Source of the DNA: UBA4735 sp036569845
Lineage (GTDB): Bacteria; Chloroflexota; Limnocylindria; P2-11E
Direction of reading: 5' to 3'
Length of the DNA stretch: 11,651 bases
Assembly: GCA_036569845.1 (NCBI GenBank)
Contig: DATCPY010000181.1
Coordinates: 1 to 11,651 of the forward strand
Below, piece after piece: positions 1 to 7,078 of the stretch. The translations under genes were made by a program, and so were the position numbers. The first letter of the stretch is position 1; the number at the start of each line of letters is the position of its first letter. Under the pieces are notes generated by a model. That model was not told the DNA's origin, did no database searches, and was given only the letters and a program-made list of their open reading frames with translations.

Positions 1-807
1 CTAGGGGCCGAGCTGCTTCTTCGCGTCCAAATAGAGCGCGCGCACCATCGGCGCCGCCGGATGGAATTCCCCGACGTCGAGGTACACCGTCCACACGTCG
101 ACCGCGCCCTTCCAGTCCTGCTTCTGATAGAGCAGCAGCCCCTTCAGGAACAGCCCGTCCGGATCCTTCGGCCGCAGCGTGAGCACGCGATCGACCGCGA
201 TCATCGCGCCGTCGGGTTGGCCCGCCTGCGCGAGGATCAGCGCCAGGCCATTGAGCGCCGGCACGCTGTTGGGATCGGTGGCCAGCACGCGCCGATAGGT
301 CGCGACCGCGTCGTTCGCGCGACCGTCCTGGCGGTACGCATCGGCCAGCGCGAGGAGCGTCGGCACGTCGCCGGGCGCGGCTTTCGCGCGTGCCTCGAGG
401 TCCGCCGTCGTCGGTGCGCCCGCGGGAACGGTGCCGGTGATCGGCTCGCCCGGAGCGCGGTCGCCAGCGGCCTGCGGCAGGCTTTGCGCCGCGAGCGCCG
501 CTGCGATGCCGATGAGCAGCGCAGCGCTGCCGATTGTGCGGATCGGCGCGCGTCGCGCGGCCGGCGCGACGTCCGGCGCGAACGCGCTCCGCTCGAGCAC
601 ATCCCGCAGGCGGATGGCGTCGGCGTGATCGATCGTGCCCGCGGCTTCCGCGAACTGCAGATCGCGTAGCGACGACACCGCCCGCGCGACATCGTCGCGC
701 GCCGTGCTGTGCTCCTGCGGCCACGTCCGGACTTGCGGGGCGAGCCACGGCCAGAGCGCGGCGAGCGCGCCCGCGGCGATGGCCAGGCCGAAGACGACCG
801 CCGTCAC
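1..807 (-). CDS. ccmI: CcmI/CycH-like TPR protein of cytochrome c maturation
   Basis: This 268-residue membrane protein is the last ccm gene. In known systems CcmI holds the unfolded apocytochrome C-terminus and delivers it to the CcmF/CcmH heme ligation complex. Visible features are an N-terminal membrane helix (about residues 3-22) and a charged coil (about 36-72) whose 'SLRDLQFAEAAGTID' stretch resembles the CcmI N-terminal motif. A second hydrophobic segment (about 90-110) and a Pro/Ala/Gly linker follow. Three TPR-like repeats then run over about 149-181, 183-215 and 217-249. The chosen GTG start forms a GTGA overlap with the ccmH stop, as at the other operon junctions. The TAG stop occupies the first three bases of the window, so the gene is complete. 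It is shorter than proteobacterial CcmI (about 400 residues). Family assignment rests on position plus architecture; the TPR sequence alone is not specific. Confidence 0.85.
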   Translation of the reverse strand: MTAVVFGLAIAAGALAALWPWLAPQVRTWPQEHSTARDDVARAVSSLRDLQFAEAAGTIDHADAIRLRDVLERSAFAPDVAPAARRAPIRTIGSAALLIGIAAALAAQSLPQAAGDRAPGEPITGTVPAGAPTTADLEARAKAAPGDVPTLLALADAYRQDGRANDAVATYRRVLATDPNSVPALNGLALILAQAGQPDGAMIAVDRVLTLRPKDPDGLFLKGLLLYQKQDWKGAVDVWTVYLDVGEFHPAAPMVRALYLDAKKQLGP

Positions 808-1256
808 TCGGGCTCGCTCGCGACGAGCTCGCGCAGCCGCCGCACCGCCTCATCGCTCGCAGGTGCAGGCACGACCGTCGGCGCCCGGGCCCGACGCCAC
901 GCGACCCACGCGCCGAGGACGACCGTGGCGAGCGGCGCCAGCCACACGAGGCCGCTCGCGGAGAACAGCGCCGGCGAGAGCAGGATCCAGTCGCCGTAGC
1001 TCGCGCGGAACTCCGCGCGGATCTCGTCGTCCGTGCGGCCTTCGGCCACGCGCTGCGCGACGAGCGCGCGCATCGAGCGCGCGGTCTCGGACGGAGAGTC
1101 CTGCACCGACAGCCCCTGGCACACCGGGCAGCGCAGCTCGGCGGAGATCCGATCCACGCGCTCGGCCGCCGTGAGCGGCTGCGGTCGCGCGCTCCAGGCG
1201 ACGGCCAGTCCGACCGCGAGGATCGCCGCGACGATGAGCCAGCGCGTCGCGCTCAT
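804..1256 (-). CDS. ccmH: CcmH/CycL: CXXC apocytochrome thiol reductant
   Basis: A 150-residue CcmH-type protein. In the family its CXXC pair receives electrons from CcmG and reduces or resolves the cysteines of apocytochrome CXXCH sites so that heme can be ligated. A signal-anchor helix lies at about residues 6-21. The family motif 'LRCPVCQGLSVQDS' follows, with catalytic Cys43 and Cys46. A three-helix region with 'ASYGDWILLSP' comes next, then a C-terminal membrane helix near residues 108-126 and a short basic tail. Length and layout match the N-terminal half of E. coli CcmH, with the TPR part carried by the separate downstream gene. The ATG start overlaps the upstream stop as ATGA, and the stop overlaps the ccmI start as GTGA. 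The motif is diagnostic. Confidence 0.96.
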   Translation of the reverse strand: MSATRWLIVAAILAVGLAVAWSARPQPLTAAERVDRISAELRCPVCQGLSVQDSPSETARSMRALVAQRVAEGRTDDEIRAEFRASYGDWILLSPALFSASGLVWLAPLATVVLGAWVAWRRARAPTVVPAPASDEAVRRLRELVASEPE

Positions 1257-1789
1257 GGGCGCCCGCCCTTGGCGCGGAGCGTCTCGATGCCGTTCGTGAG
1301 CGTCAGCGCATCGATCGCCCCGATGTGCCGGCCGGCGATGATCCCATCGGGGCCGATGAAGAACGTCTCGGGCGGCCCGAACACGCCGTAGCTGAGGGCC
1401 ATCTGCCCGTTGTCGTCGATCGCCGACGGCCAGCTGTTCCCGAGATGTGTCGTGTACTCGCGCGCCGCCCCCGCCGAGTCTTGGAAGACGACCCCGAGCA
1501 GGACGACCTCGGTCCCGCGGTAGCGCTCCCACACGTCTGCCAGGGCGGGGTTCTCCTCTTTGCACGGGACGCACCACGAGGCCCAGAAATTGAGGACTAC
1601 GACCTTGCCGCGGTACTGGTCGAGCGACACCGTCGTGCCGTCCGCGAGCGATGGCAACGCGAACGCCGGCGCCGGCTTGCCCACGGTGCCGGTCTTGATG
1701 TCGTGCGGATCGCGGCGGAACGCAAGGGTGAGGGTCAGCGCGAGCCCCACGATGAGCGCGACCGCGGCGTAGCGCGCGACGCGTCTCAT
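1253..1789 (-). CDS. ccmG: CcmG/DsbE thiol:disulfide oxidoreductase
   Basis: A 178-residue membrane-anchored thioredoxin. CcmG carries reducing equivalents (from CcdA/DsbD-type proteins) to CcmH and apocytochrome c outside the membrane. The N-terminus is a signal anchor (about residues 8-24). The AhpC/TSA-thioredoxin fold starts at 'GKPAPAFALPSL', and the active site is WASWCVPCKEENP with Cys73 and Cys76. The cis-proline region is 'FGPPETFFIGPDG', typical of the DsbE branch. The start is the ATG that overlaps the ccmF stop as ATGA. The reading frame stays open far upstream, but that part is antiparallel shadow coding inside ccmF and has no thioredoxin features. No ccdA or dsbD partner is in the window, so its electron source must be encoded elsewhere. 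Confidence 0.95.
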   Translation of the reverse strand: MRRVARYAAVALIVGLALTLTLAFRRDPHDIKTGTVGKPAPAFALPSLADGTTVSLDQYRGKVVVLNFWASWCVPCKEENPALADVWERYRGTEVVLLGVVFQDSAGAAREYTTHLGNSWPSAIDDNGQMALSYGVFGPPETFFIGPDGIIAGRHIGAIDALTLTNGIETLRAKGGRP

Positions 1790-3792
1790 TCGGCCCCCAT
1801 CGCGTCGGCGACCGGCACCGGTACGACCGCGGCCCTGCGCTTGGGCGGCGGCCACGCCGCGAGCAGCGCACCGAAGCCGACGACCGCGCCGCCGGCCCAC
1901 AGCCACGACACGAGCGGGATGACCCGCACGCGGATCGTCGCCCAGGCCTTGCCCGTCCCGTCGTAGGCCGCGAGGATCGTGTAGAGGTCGTCGCGCGAGC
2001 CCGCGGCGATGCCGGGCGAGCCGATGGCCTGCTGGCTGTTCGGGTACTGCACCAGGCCGGGGTGGAGATGCTCGGACGCTCCGTTGCCGGTGATCACGAG
2101 GTCGGCGACGGTCGTCGCGCGCTGCGGCTCGGAGATATCGCGCAGGCCGGTCATGACCACGTGATAGCCCGCGACGTCCATCGCGTCCCCCGGCGCGAGC
2201 GTGCGCTCGAGCTCGGTCGTGCGGGACTGGCTCGTCGCGATCGCGACCACGACGATCACGATGCCGAGGTGCACGACGTATCCGCCGTAGCGCCGGCCGT
2301 TGCGCCGGAAGAGTGCGACGAACGCGGAGACCCCGGTCTCCCCGTGCAGCGTCCGCCGCGCACGCACGCCGCGGGAGAATTCCTGCACGACGGTCGCGGT
2401 GACGAACGCGGCGAGCGCGTACGTGAGGACCGGCGCGACGCCGGTCATCCCCGCGAGCACGGCGACCAGCGCGCCGCCGGCCGCGGCGACGAGCGGTCCG
2501 GTGAACTGACGCTCGAGCGTGGCCCGTGACGTGCCGTGCCACGGCAGCTGCGGCCCGAGGCCCATGAGGAACAGGAGCGCGAGACCGATCGGCACCTCGA
2601 CGCGGTCGAAGTACGGCGCGCCGATCGAGAGCTGTGCGCCGCTCGCGGCCTCGGCGATGAGCGGGTAGAGCGTGCCAAGGAGCACGGTGAGCGTCGCCGC
2701 GACGAACAACACGTTCTGGAACAGGAAGATCGCCTCGCGCGACAACGGGGCGCCGATGGAGCCGCGATCGGTCAGGTCGTCGAGGCGGTACAGAAGCAGT
2801 CCCGCGCCGAGGACGAGGATCGCGACGAAGTAGCCGAGGAGCAGCGGGCCGATCGCGGACTGCGTGAACGAGTGCACGGAGTTGACGACCCCGCTCCGGG
2901 TGAGGAACGTTCCGAGGATCGTCAGCGCGAACGTGGCGATGACGAGCGCGATGTTCCACGTCTTCAGCAATCGCCTCTTTTCCTCCACCATCACCGAATG
3001 GAGATAGGCCGTTGCCGTGAGCCAGGGCATGATCGCGGCGTTCTCGACCGGATCCCAGGCCCAGTACCCGCCCCAGCCCAGCACGGCGTAGCTCCACCAG
3101 GCCCCCGCCACGATGCCCACGCCGAGGAGGGCCCACGACGCCAGCGCGGCCTTGCGGGTCTCGGTGAGCCAGCGATCGCCGGTCTCGCCAAGGATCAGCG
3201 CGGCGATCGCGTACGCGAACGGGATGCTCGTGAGCACGTACCCCAGATAGAGGAGCGGCGGATGGAGGGCCATCAGCGGATGGTTCTGGAGGAGCGCGTT
3301 CGGCCCGTTCCCGTCGGCGGGGATCTGATCAGCGGCGATCCGGGTGAAGGGATCCGCGGCCGCCGTCGTCACGAGCATGAGGAAGAACGACAGCATCGCG
3401 AACAGGACCGCGAGCGCGACGGTCGCGAGGCGGGGGAGCGATCGTGTTCCGCGCGTCGCGACGTACACGACCGCGCCCGCGAGGATGAGCGTCCAGAGGA
3501 GGATCGACCCGGCGAGCGCCGCCCAGAGCGAGATCGCGCTGTAGAAGAGCGGCGTCGCGCGGGCGTTGTTCTCCGCGACGTACACGAGGCTGAAGTCGTG
3601 CGTCACGAGCGCACCGACCATCGCGAGATCGGCGACGAGCACGAGCGCGAACGCGCCGATGGCCACTGCCCGAGCGCTTGCGAGCGCCCGCGCGTCGCGC
3701 TTCCACGCGGCGTACGCGGCCGAGCCGAGGCCCCAGAGCGCAAGCAGGAGCGCGGCGCGGAGCGCGCCCGCGCCGAGGTCGCCCCAGCTCAC
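1786..3792 (-). CDS. ccmF: CcmF heme lyase subunit
   Basis: A 668-residue polytopic membrane protein, the core of the cytochrome c heme lyase. It takes heme from holo-CcmE and attaches it to reduced apocytochrome. The tryptophan-rich WWD segment is at about residues 239-257 ('WGGYWAWDPVENAAIMPWL'). Four histidines match the known CcmF ligands in motif context: His177 in 'ALHPPLLYLGY', His265 in 'TAYLHS', His307 in 'SGVVNSVHSF' and His508 in 'GGYVVHLG'. The first three sit at a constant offset of four from E. coli His173, His261 and His303 as I recall them. A large extracytoplasmic domain (about 520-625) precedes the last membrane helix. The length is normal for the family. The GTG start overlaps the ccmE stop (GTGA), and the stop overlaps ccmG (ATGA). 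Confidence 0.98.
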   Translation of the reverse strand: MSWGDLGAGALRAALLLALWGLGSAAYAAWKRDARALASARAVAIGAFALVLVADLAMVGALVTHDFSLVYVAENNARATPLFYSAISLWAALAGSILLWTLILAGAVVYVATRGTRSLPRLATVALAVLFAMLSFFLMLVTTAAADPFTRIAADQIPADGNGPNALLQNHPLMALHPPLLYLGYVLTSIPFAYAIAALILGETGDRWLTETRKAALASWALLGVGIVAGAWWSYAVLGWGGYWAWDPVENAAIMPWLTATAYLHSVMVEEKRRLLKTWNIALVIATFALTILGTFLTRSGVVNSVHSFTQSAIGPLLLGYFVAILVLGAGLLLYRLDDLTDRGSIGAPLSREAIFLFQNVLFVAATLTVLLGTLYPLIAEAASGAQLSIGAPYFDRVEVPIGLALLFLMGLGPQLPWHGTSRATLERQFTGPLVAAAGGALVAVLAGMTGVAPVLTYALAAFVTATVVQEFSRGVRARRTLHGETGVSAFVALFRRNGRRYGGYVVHLGIVIVVVAIATSQSRTTELERTLAPGDAMDVAGYHVVMTGLRDISEPQRATTVADLVITGNGASEHLHPGLVQYPNSQQAIGSPGIAAGSRDDLYTILAAYDGTGKAWATIRVRVIPLVSWLWAGGAVVGFGALLAAWPPPKRRAAVVPVPVADAMGAE

Positions 3793-4229
3793 GGTGCCGG
3801 CGTCTGGTGCGTCGGCACGGCGGAACCCGTGGGCGCGGTGTAGACCTCGTCGTGTTTCGCGATGACCTGCGTCGCGCGGAACGTCCCGTCGGCGGCGAAG
3901 CTGCCCTCGACCACCGCGCCCGCGCCCTCGCGAAGGAGGCCGGGCGGCGCGCCCGATCCGATCACCTTCACCGTCGAGACGCCGTCGCCGATCGTGAACC
4001 GCAGATCGCGCGTGACCGGGTCGTAGGTCAGGGTGCCCGGCAGGATCTGCCCGCCCAGCCGCGCGGCCTGCCCGGTCGCGATCCCGCGGGTGTGGGCCTC
4101 GGTCGGGGTGAGGTAGTACACGGCCGCGCTCTGGAGGGTCTGGGTCGCCACGTAGCCGATGACCACGGCGGTCGCGAGCGCAGCGATGATCAGCACGCGA
4201 CGCCCGCCGATCCCGCTGGCCCTACTCAC
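3789..4229 (-). CDS. ccmE: CcmE heme chaperone (holocytochrome c synthase chaperone)
   Basis: A 146-residue periplasmic-type heme chaperone. CcmE accepts heme from CcmC covalently on a histidine and, after release driven by CcmAB, passes it to CcmF. Visible parts are a basic N-terminus, one membrane anchor (about residues 12-29), the OB-fold signature 'ARLGGQILPGTLTYDP', and the heme-binding motif IAKHDEVY with His126 and Tyr130. It is therefore the classical HxxxY type and not the CxxxY variant found in some archaea and sulfate reducers. A short Pro/Thr-rich tail ends the protein. The GTG start forms a GTGA overlap with ccmD, and the stop forms another with ccmF. Both ligands expected for function are present. 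Confidence 0.97.
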   Translation of the reverse strand: MSRASGIGGRRVLIIAALATAVVIGYVATQTLQSAAVYYLTPTEAHTRGIATGQAARLGGQILPGTLTYDPVTRDLRFTIGDGVSTVKVIGSGAPPGLLREGAGAVVEGSFAADGTFRATQVIAKHDEVYTAPTGSAVPTHQTPAP

Positions 4230-4333
4230 TCACCGTCACGCCGGCGGCGGGCGAGCGACCAGACGTACAGGCCGAGCGCGCCGAAGCAGCTGACGTACGC
4301 GGCGACGATGAACGGCAGGTTGTCGATGTTCAC
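4226..4333 (-). CDS. ccmD: CcmD, small membrane protein of the heme exporter complex
   Basis: A 35-residue protein that is easily missed by gene finders. CcmD stabilises the CcmABC complex and is needed to release holo-CcmE from it. The sequence shows a short N-terminal stretch, one membrane helix (about residues 7-27, 'PFIVAAYVSCFGALGLYVWSL') and a basic RRRR end. This is the usual CcmD plan, and conservation in this family is low. Position is decisive: it lies exactly between ccmC and ccmE with GTGA overlaps on both sides. It starts with GTG; the longer open frame upstream is ccmC shadow. The length is at the short end of the family. Confidence 0.88.
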   Translation of the reverse strand: MNIDNLPFIVAAYVSCFGALGLYVWSLARRRRDGE

Positions 4334-5031
4334 CCTTGTGCCTCGAGGAGCCGCGCCTGACGCTTCCGCTCGAGGTCGACGCGCGCGGTCATGAGGTATC
4401 CGTAGAGGAACGTGAACGCGATGGTCATCGCGATGAGCGACGCGAGCATCGCCGGATCGAGGGTCGGCTGCAGGTCCGGACGCAGCACACTCGGCAGCTG
4501 ATGCAGCGCATTCATCCAGGTGACCGACAGATGGACGATCGGGACGTCGACGACGAGCACGATGCCGAGGATCGCGGCGCGCGTCGCGCGGCGCTCGAGA
4601 TCGTCCGACAGATTGCGCAGCAGGAGATAGCCGACGTACATCGCGAACATCACCGCCGTCGTGATCACGCGCGGCTCCCAGCTCCACCAGACGCCCCAGG
4701 TCGGCCGCGCCCAGATCGCGCCGAGCACCAGGGTGAGCCCGGTGAACAGGACGCCGATCTCCGCCGATGCGACGGCGATCGCATCGAAGAGCGGCCGCTT
4801 CGTCCAGAGGTACGTGATGCTCGCGACGAACACCACGCCGAACGCCAGGTACGCGAGCCATGCGTTCGCGACGTGCACATAGAGGATGCGCACGACGTTG
4901 CCCATTGCGGCATCCGGAGGTGACCAGACGAGGGCCATCCACAGGGCCACGAACAGCGCGACGAGGCTCGCCGCGCCCAAGAAGGGACGCGCGCGCAGTG
5001 CAAAAGTGGTCTCTGCGGATGTCGTGATCAC
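4330..5031 (-). CDS. ccmC: CcmC heme handling protein (holo-CcmE synthetase)
   Basis: A 233-residue protein with about six membrane helices. CcmC binds heme at its outer face and catalyses its covalent attachment to CcmE. The WWD-type segment is 'WGVWWSWEPRVITT' (about residues 112-125), with the WEPR form in place of the proteobacterial WDxR form. The two flanking axial histidines are visible: His53 in 'RILYVHVANAW' and His177 in 'WMNALHQ'. Sequence alone can confuse CcmC with the CcsA family, but the length, histidine context and operon position settle it. The GTG start overlaps the ccmB stop (GTGA), and the stop overlaps ccmD (GTGA). The frame is open further upstream only as a shadow of ccmB and ccmA. 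Confidence 0.96.
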   Translation of the reverse strand: MITTSAETTFALRARPFLGAASLVALFVALWMALVWSPPDAAMGNVVRILYVHVANAWLAYLAFGVVFVASITYLWTKRPLFDAIAVASAEIGVLFTGLTLVLGAIWARPTWGVWWSWEPRVITTAVMFAMYVGYLLLRNLSDDLERRATRAAILGIVLVVDVPIVHLSVTWMNALHQLPSVLRPDLQPTLDPAMLASLIAMTIAFTFLYGYLMTARVDLERKRQARLLEAQG

Positions 5032-5693
5032 TCGAGTGCTGCGGGAACGATGGTAAGGCCGAGAACTGAATACACCAACGCGAACGCGACGAGCAATCCG
5101 CCCCAGCCGAGGGCCGTCGCCGTGTTCCCGTCGGCCGCGGCCGCGGCCCCGTACGTGGCCGCGACGAGGTGGGGCACGAGCATCGGGAGCGCGATGATCG
5201 GCACGAGCGCACCGCGCGCGCGGAGGCGCATCGCGAGCACGACGGTGAGCACGACGATGGGCGGGAGCGCGAGGACGCCGGCCAGGACGACGAGGGCGAG
5301 GAGGATCGGCTCTCCGATGACGATCGGAAGGAGCACGAGCTCGAGGAGGCCTCCGATCACGGCGACGAGCGCGAGGATGGCGGTGAGGGCGATGGTCTTC
5401 CCCGCGTACAGCGCATCCCGTCCGCCGGGGAGCGCAAGCACCGCGTCGATCGCATCGTCCTCGAGCTCGCGCTCGAACGAGCGGCTCGCGGTCAGGATCG
5501 CCGCGAACGTCAGTGCGATCCAGTACAGCGCCGCCGCGGTCGCGGGATGGCTCGCCGCGAGCGGCCCGATGGTGAGGCTCTCGACGAAGATGAGCACGGC
5601 GATGAACGTCGTCGCGCCGATGAGGCCGTCGGGCTGACCGCGCTCGGCACGGGCCTCTCGCGCCGCGATGAGGCGAATGCGGTGGAGGGTCAT
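5028..5693 (-). CDS. ccmB: CcmB, heme exporter/CcmE-release ABC permease subunit
   Basis: A 221-residue integral membrane protein, close to the 220 residues of E. coli CcmB. With CcmA it forms the ABC module whose ATP hydrolysis frees heme-loaded CcmE from CcmCD. About six hydrophobic helices are visible. The N-terminal cytoplasmic stretch contains the CcmB feature 'FERELEDDAIDAVLALPGGRDALYAGK', a conserved amphipathic region thought to contact the ATPase. The start is the ATG overlapping the ccmA stop as ATGA; the longer frame upstream is ccmA shadow. It ends in a GTGA overlap with ccmC. Identification rests on this motif together with the CcmA and CcmC neighbours. Confidence 0.95.
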   Translation of the reverse strand: MTLHRIRLIAAREARAERGQPDGLIGATTFIAVLIFVESLTIGPLAASHPATAAALYWIALTFAAILTASRSFERELEDDAIDAVLALPGGRDALYAGKTIALTAILALVAVIGGLLELVLLPIVIGEPILLALVVLAGVLALPPIVVLTVVLAMRLRARGALVPIIALPMLVPHLVAATYGAAAAADGNTATALGWGGLLVAFALVYSVLGLTIVPAALE

Positions 5694-6271
5694 CCGAGAT
5701 GGACCACCTGGTTCGCTCCGGCGTCGAGCTCGAACCGAGCGTGCGTCGCGATGACCACGCTGCGCCGCTCCCCGGCGAGCGTTCGGATCGTCCGCAGGAG
5801 ATGCGTCGCCGCGGCGTCGTCGATCTCCGCGAACGGTTCGTCCAGGAGGACCAGATCGCACCGCTCGATGTCGATGCGTGCCAGCCCGGCCCGCCGGCGC
5901 TCGCCGGCGGAGAGCGTCTCCACCGGCCGGCTCGCGTCCTTCGCCGTGATGCCCCAGGCCGCCAGCGCCGGCCCGACGCCGTCGGTCGACGTTCCACGGA
6001 ATGCTGCGAGGAAGCGGAGGTTGTCGCGCGCCGAGACGCCGCGGAGCAGCTGCGAGCGCTGGCCGAGGTAGAGCGTTCGCACGGGGACCTCGCGGCTTCC
6101 GCGGCTGAGGGGCACAAGACCTGCGAGCGCGCGCAGCAGCGTCGATTTCCCCGCGCCGTTCGGACCGCGCACCACCGTGACGCCCGGACGGATCTCCAGG
6201 TCCAGAGCGCGGAGGATCACGCGATCACCGAGCACGACCGTCGCGCCGCGCAGGGCGGCCGTACTGTTCAC
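5690..6271 (-). CDS. ccmA: CcmA, ATPase of the CcmAB module
   Basis: A 193-residue ABC ATPase and first gene of the ccm operon. It powers release of holo-CcmE from the CcmCD complex. Visible motifs are Walker A GPNGAGKST (residues 36-44), Q-loop Gln71, signature LSAGE (120-124), Walker B LVLLDEPF (140-147) and the switch histidine His177 in 'IATHARF'. CcmA proteins commonly carry LSAGQ, so the last signature residue here is Glu in place of Gln. The GTG start gives 'VNSTAALRG', and the ABC fold begins within seven residues, so there is little room for a later start. Codons further upstream lie antisense to the cytochrome gene. No Shine-Dalgarno sequence is visible upstream of this GTG. The stop overlaps ccmB as ATGA. 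Confidence 0.95.
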   Translation of the reverse strand: MNSTAALRGATVVLGDRVILRALDLEIRPGVTVVRGPNGAGKSTLLRALAGLVPLSRGSREVPVRTLYLGQRSQLLRGVSARDNLRFLAAFRGTSTDGVGPALAAWGITAKDASRPVETLSAGERRRAGLARIDIERCDLVLLDEPFAEIDDAAATHLLRTIRTLAGERRSVVIATHARFELDAGANQVVHLG

Positions 6272-6283
6272 GCGCGGATGATG
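6262..6283. promoter_or_regulatory. Compact divergent start region of ccmA and cytochrome c gene (putative leaderless promoters)
   Basis: Only six bases (6272-6277) separate the ccmA GTG (minus strand) from the cytochrome ATG (plus strand), and neither start has a recognisable ribosome binding site. On the minus strand CATCAT (6283-6278) is a 4/6 match to a -10 box and ends exactly six bases before the ccmA GTG, the spacing expected for a leaderless transcript. On the plus strand TACTGT (6262-6267) is a weak TAnnnT box ten bases before the cytochrome ATG. Each box would lie inside the opposite gene. No convincing -35 element is seen. The spacing is fact; the promoter reading is inference. Confidence 0.3.
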
Positions 6284-6637
6284 CGGCTTTTCTGGCTGGC
6301 CCTCGTGACGTGCGTGCTCGCCGTCGGGTGCGCGGAGCCCAGGGCGGCCGATCCGATCGAGCGGGGCAAACAGGTCTACCGCGAGAAGAACTGCGCGAGC
6401 TGCCACCAGATCGGGACCGACGGCGGCGCGACGGGGCCCGCGCTGACGCGCGTCGGGACCGTCGCCCAGACGCGCAAGGCCGGGACGAGCGCGGAGGACT
6501 ACATCCGCGAGGCGGTCCTCCAACCCGGCGCGTACATCGTTCCGGGATACCCCGACACGATGCCTCGGGGTCTCGATCGCAGCCTGAGCCAAGAGGATCT
6601 CGACGATCTCGTGCGCTATTTGCTCACGCTGAAGTAG
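6278..6637 (+). CDS. Small monoheme c-type cytochrome lipoprotein
   Basis: A 119-residue cytochrome c with a bacterial lipoprotein signal. The signal peptide runs to the lipobox LAVGC (residues 14-18), so Cys18 would be lipidated and the protein tethered to the outer face of the membrane. The heme site is CASCH (Cys39, Cys42, His43). A likely distal ligand is Met95 in 'YPDTMPRG', and the C-terminal helix 'LSQEDLDDLVRYLLTL' is typical of class I cytochromes and of cytochrome domains associated with oxidase subunit II. Its role is probably as an electron carrier or small subunit, but the partner is not in the window. Two in-frame ATGs (6278 and 6281) open the gene and the first was taken. It is divergent from ccmA by six bases and probably a substrate of that system. 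Its stop abuts the stop of the converging DinB-like gene. Confidence 0.9.
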   Translation: MMRLFWLALVTCVLAVGCAEPRAADPIERGKQVYREKNCASCHQIGTDGGATGPALTRVGTVAQTRKAGTSAEDYIREAVLQPGAYIVPGYPDTMPRGLDRSLSQEDLDDLVRYLLTLK

Positions 6638-7078
6638 CTAGCCGAGCACGCGCTCGATGTCGTCGAGGTGCTCCGTGCGATGGCTCGCGCGCGACAGATC
6701 GAACGGTGGGCTGCCCGTCGCGCGGATCTTCGCGAGCATCTCGTCGCTCAACGCCTTCACTTTCGCATCGGCCTCCTCCGCGAGCCGGAGGGCGAGCTCC
6801 GCCGCGACCCGTGGCGGCAGCGCGAGACAGAGCGGCTTCGCCGACTCGTTCACCGCCTCGGTGTTCTCGGGCTCGTAGACCGTGGGCTCCCCGGTCCGGG
6901 CCCACGTGTCCAGCCAGTAGATCGCTCGCGCGTCCCACGTCCCGGCGTGCGCGAGCACGCCGGCGACCGTCCAGCCGCCGGGCATCGGACGGCGGAGCTC
7001 GTCGTCGCTCAGTCGCGTGACCAGCTGGCGGAGCCGAGCGCGCGCGCCATCGGTCTCCGCTTCGTGAGAGCGGTCCAC
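6638..7078 (-). CDS. DinB-like / mycothiol-dependent maleylpyruvate isomerase N-terminal-like protein
   Basis: A 146-residue protein resembling the DinB/MDMPI four-helix bundle superfamily. These use a histidine-based metal site and often act as thiol-dependent transferases or enzymes of unknown reaction. The family opening is visible as 'LSDDELRRPMPGGWTVAGVLAHAGTWDAR', with His44 as the first likely metal ligand. Near the end is 'SHRTEHLDDIERVLG', with His133 and His137 as further candidates. The start is a GTG whose last base is at 7076; its G at 7078 is also the last base of the ykoC TAG stop (TAGTG), pointing to translational coupling. A longer open frame upstream is only ykoC antisense-frame shadow. 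It is therefore the fourth gene of the TPP-controlled thiamine uptake operon. The substrate is unknown, and no mycothiol or bacillithiol genes are in view. Confidence 0.78.
   Translation of the reverse strand: MDRSHEAETDGARARLRQLVTRLSDDELRRPMPGGWTVAGVLAHAGTWDARAIYWLDTWARTGEPTVYEPENTEAVNESAKPLCLALPPRVAAELALRLAEEADAKVKALSDEMLAKIRATGSPPFDLSRASHRTEHLDDIERVLG

Noticed and set aside
1253..3136. Possible 627-residue CcmG with a long N-terminal extension
   Set aside because: The extension is an alternate frame of ccmF, rich in Arg and Pro. The thioredoxin protein begins naturally at 1789 with a signal anchor and an ATGA overlap.
2536..3843. Plus-strand open frame of 435 codons opposite ccmF
   Set aside because: It is antiparallel to an unmistakable CcmF with all heme ligands. 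Its translation is Arg/Glu/Asp-rich without hydrophobic cores or motifs, the usual result of high GC and biased third positions.
6643..6656. CGAGC-ACGC-GCTCG hairpin at the convergent gene end as a terminator
   Set aside because: Only five base pairs, no T tract on either strand, and inside the DinB coding sequence. Such palindromes are frequent in DNA this GC-rich.
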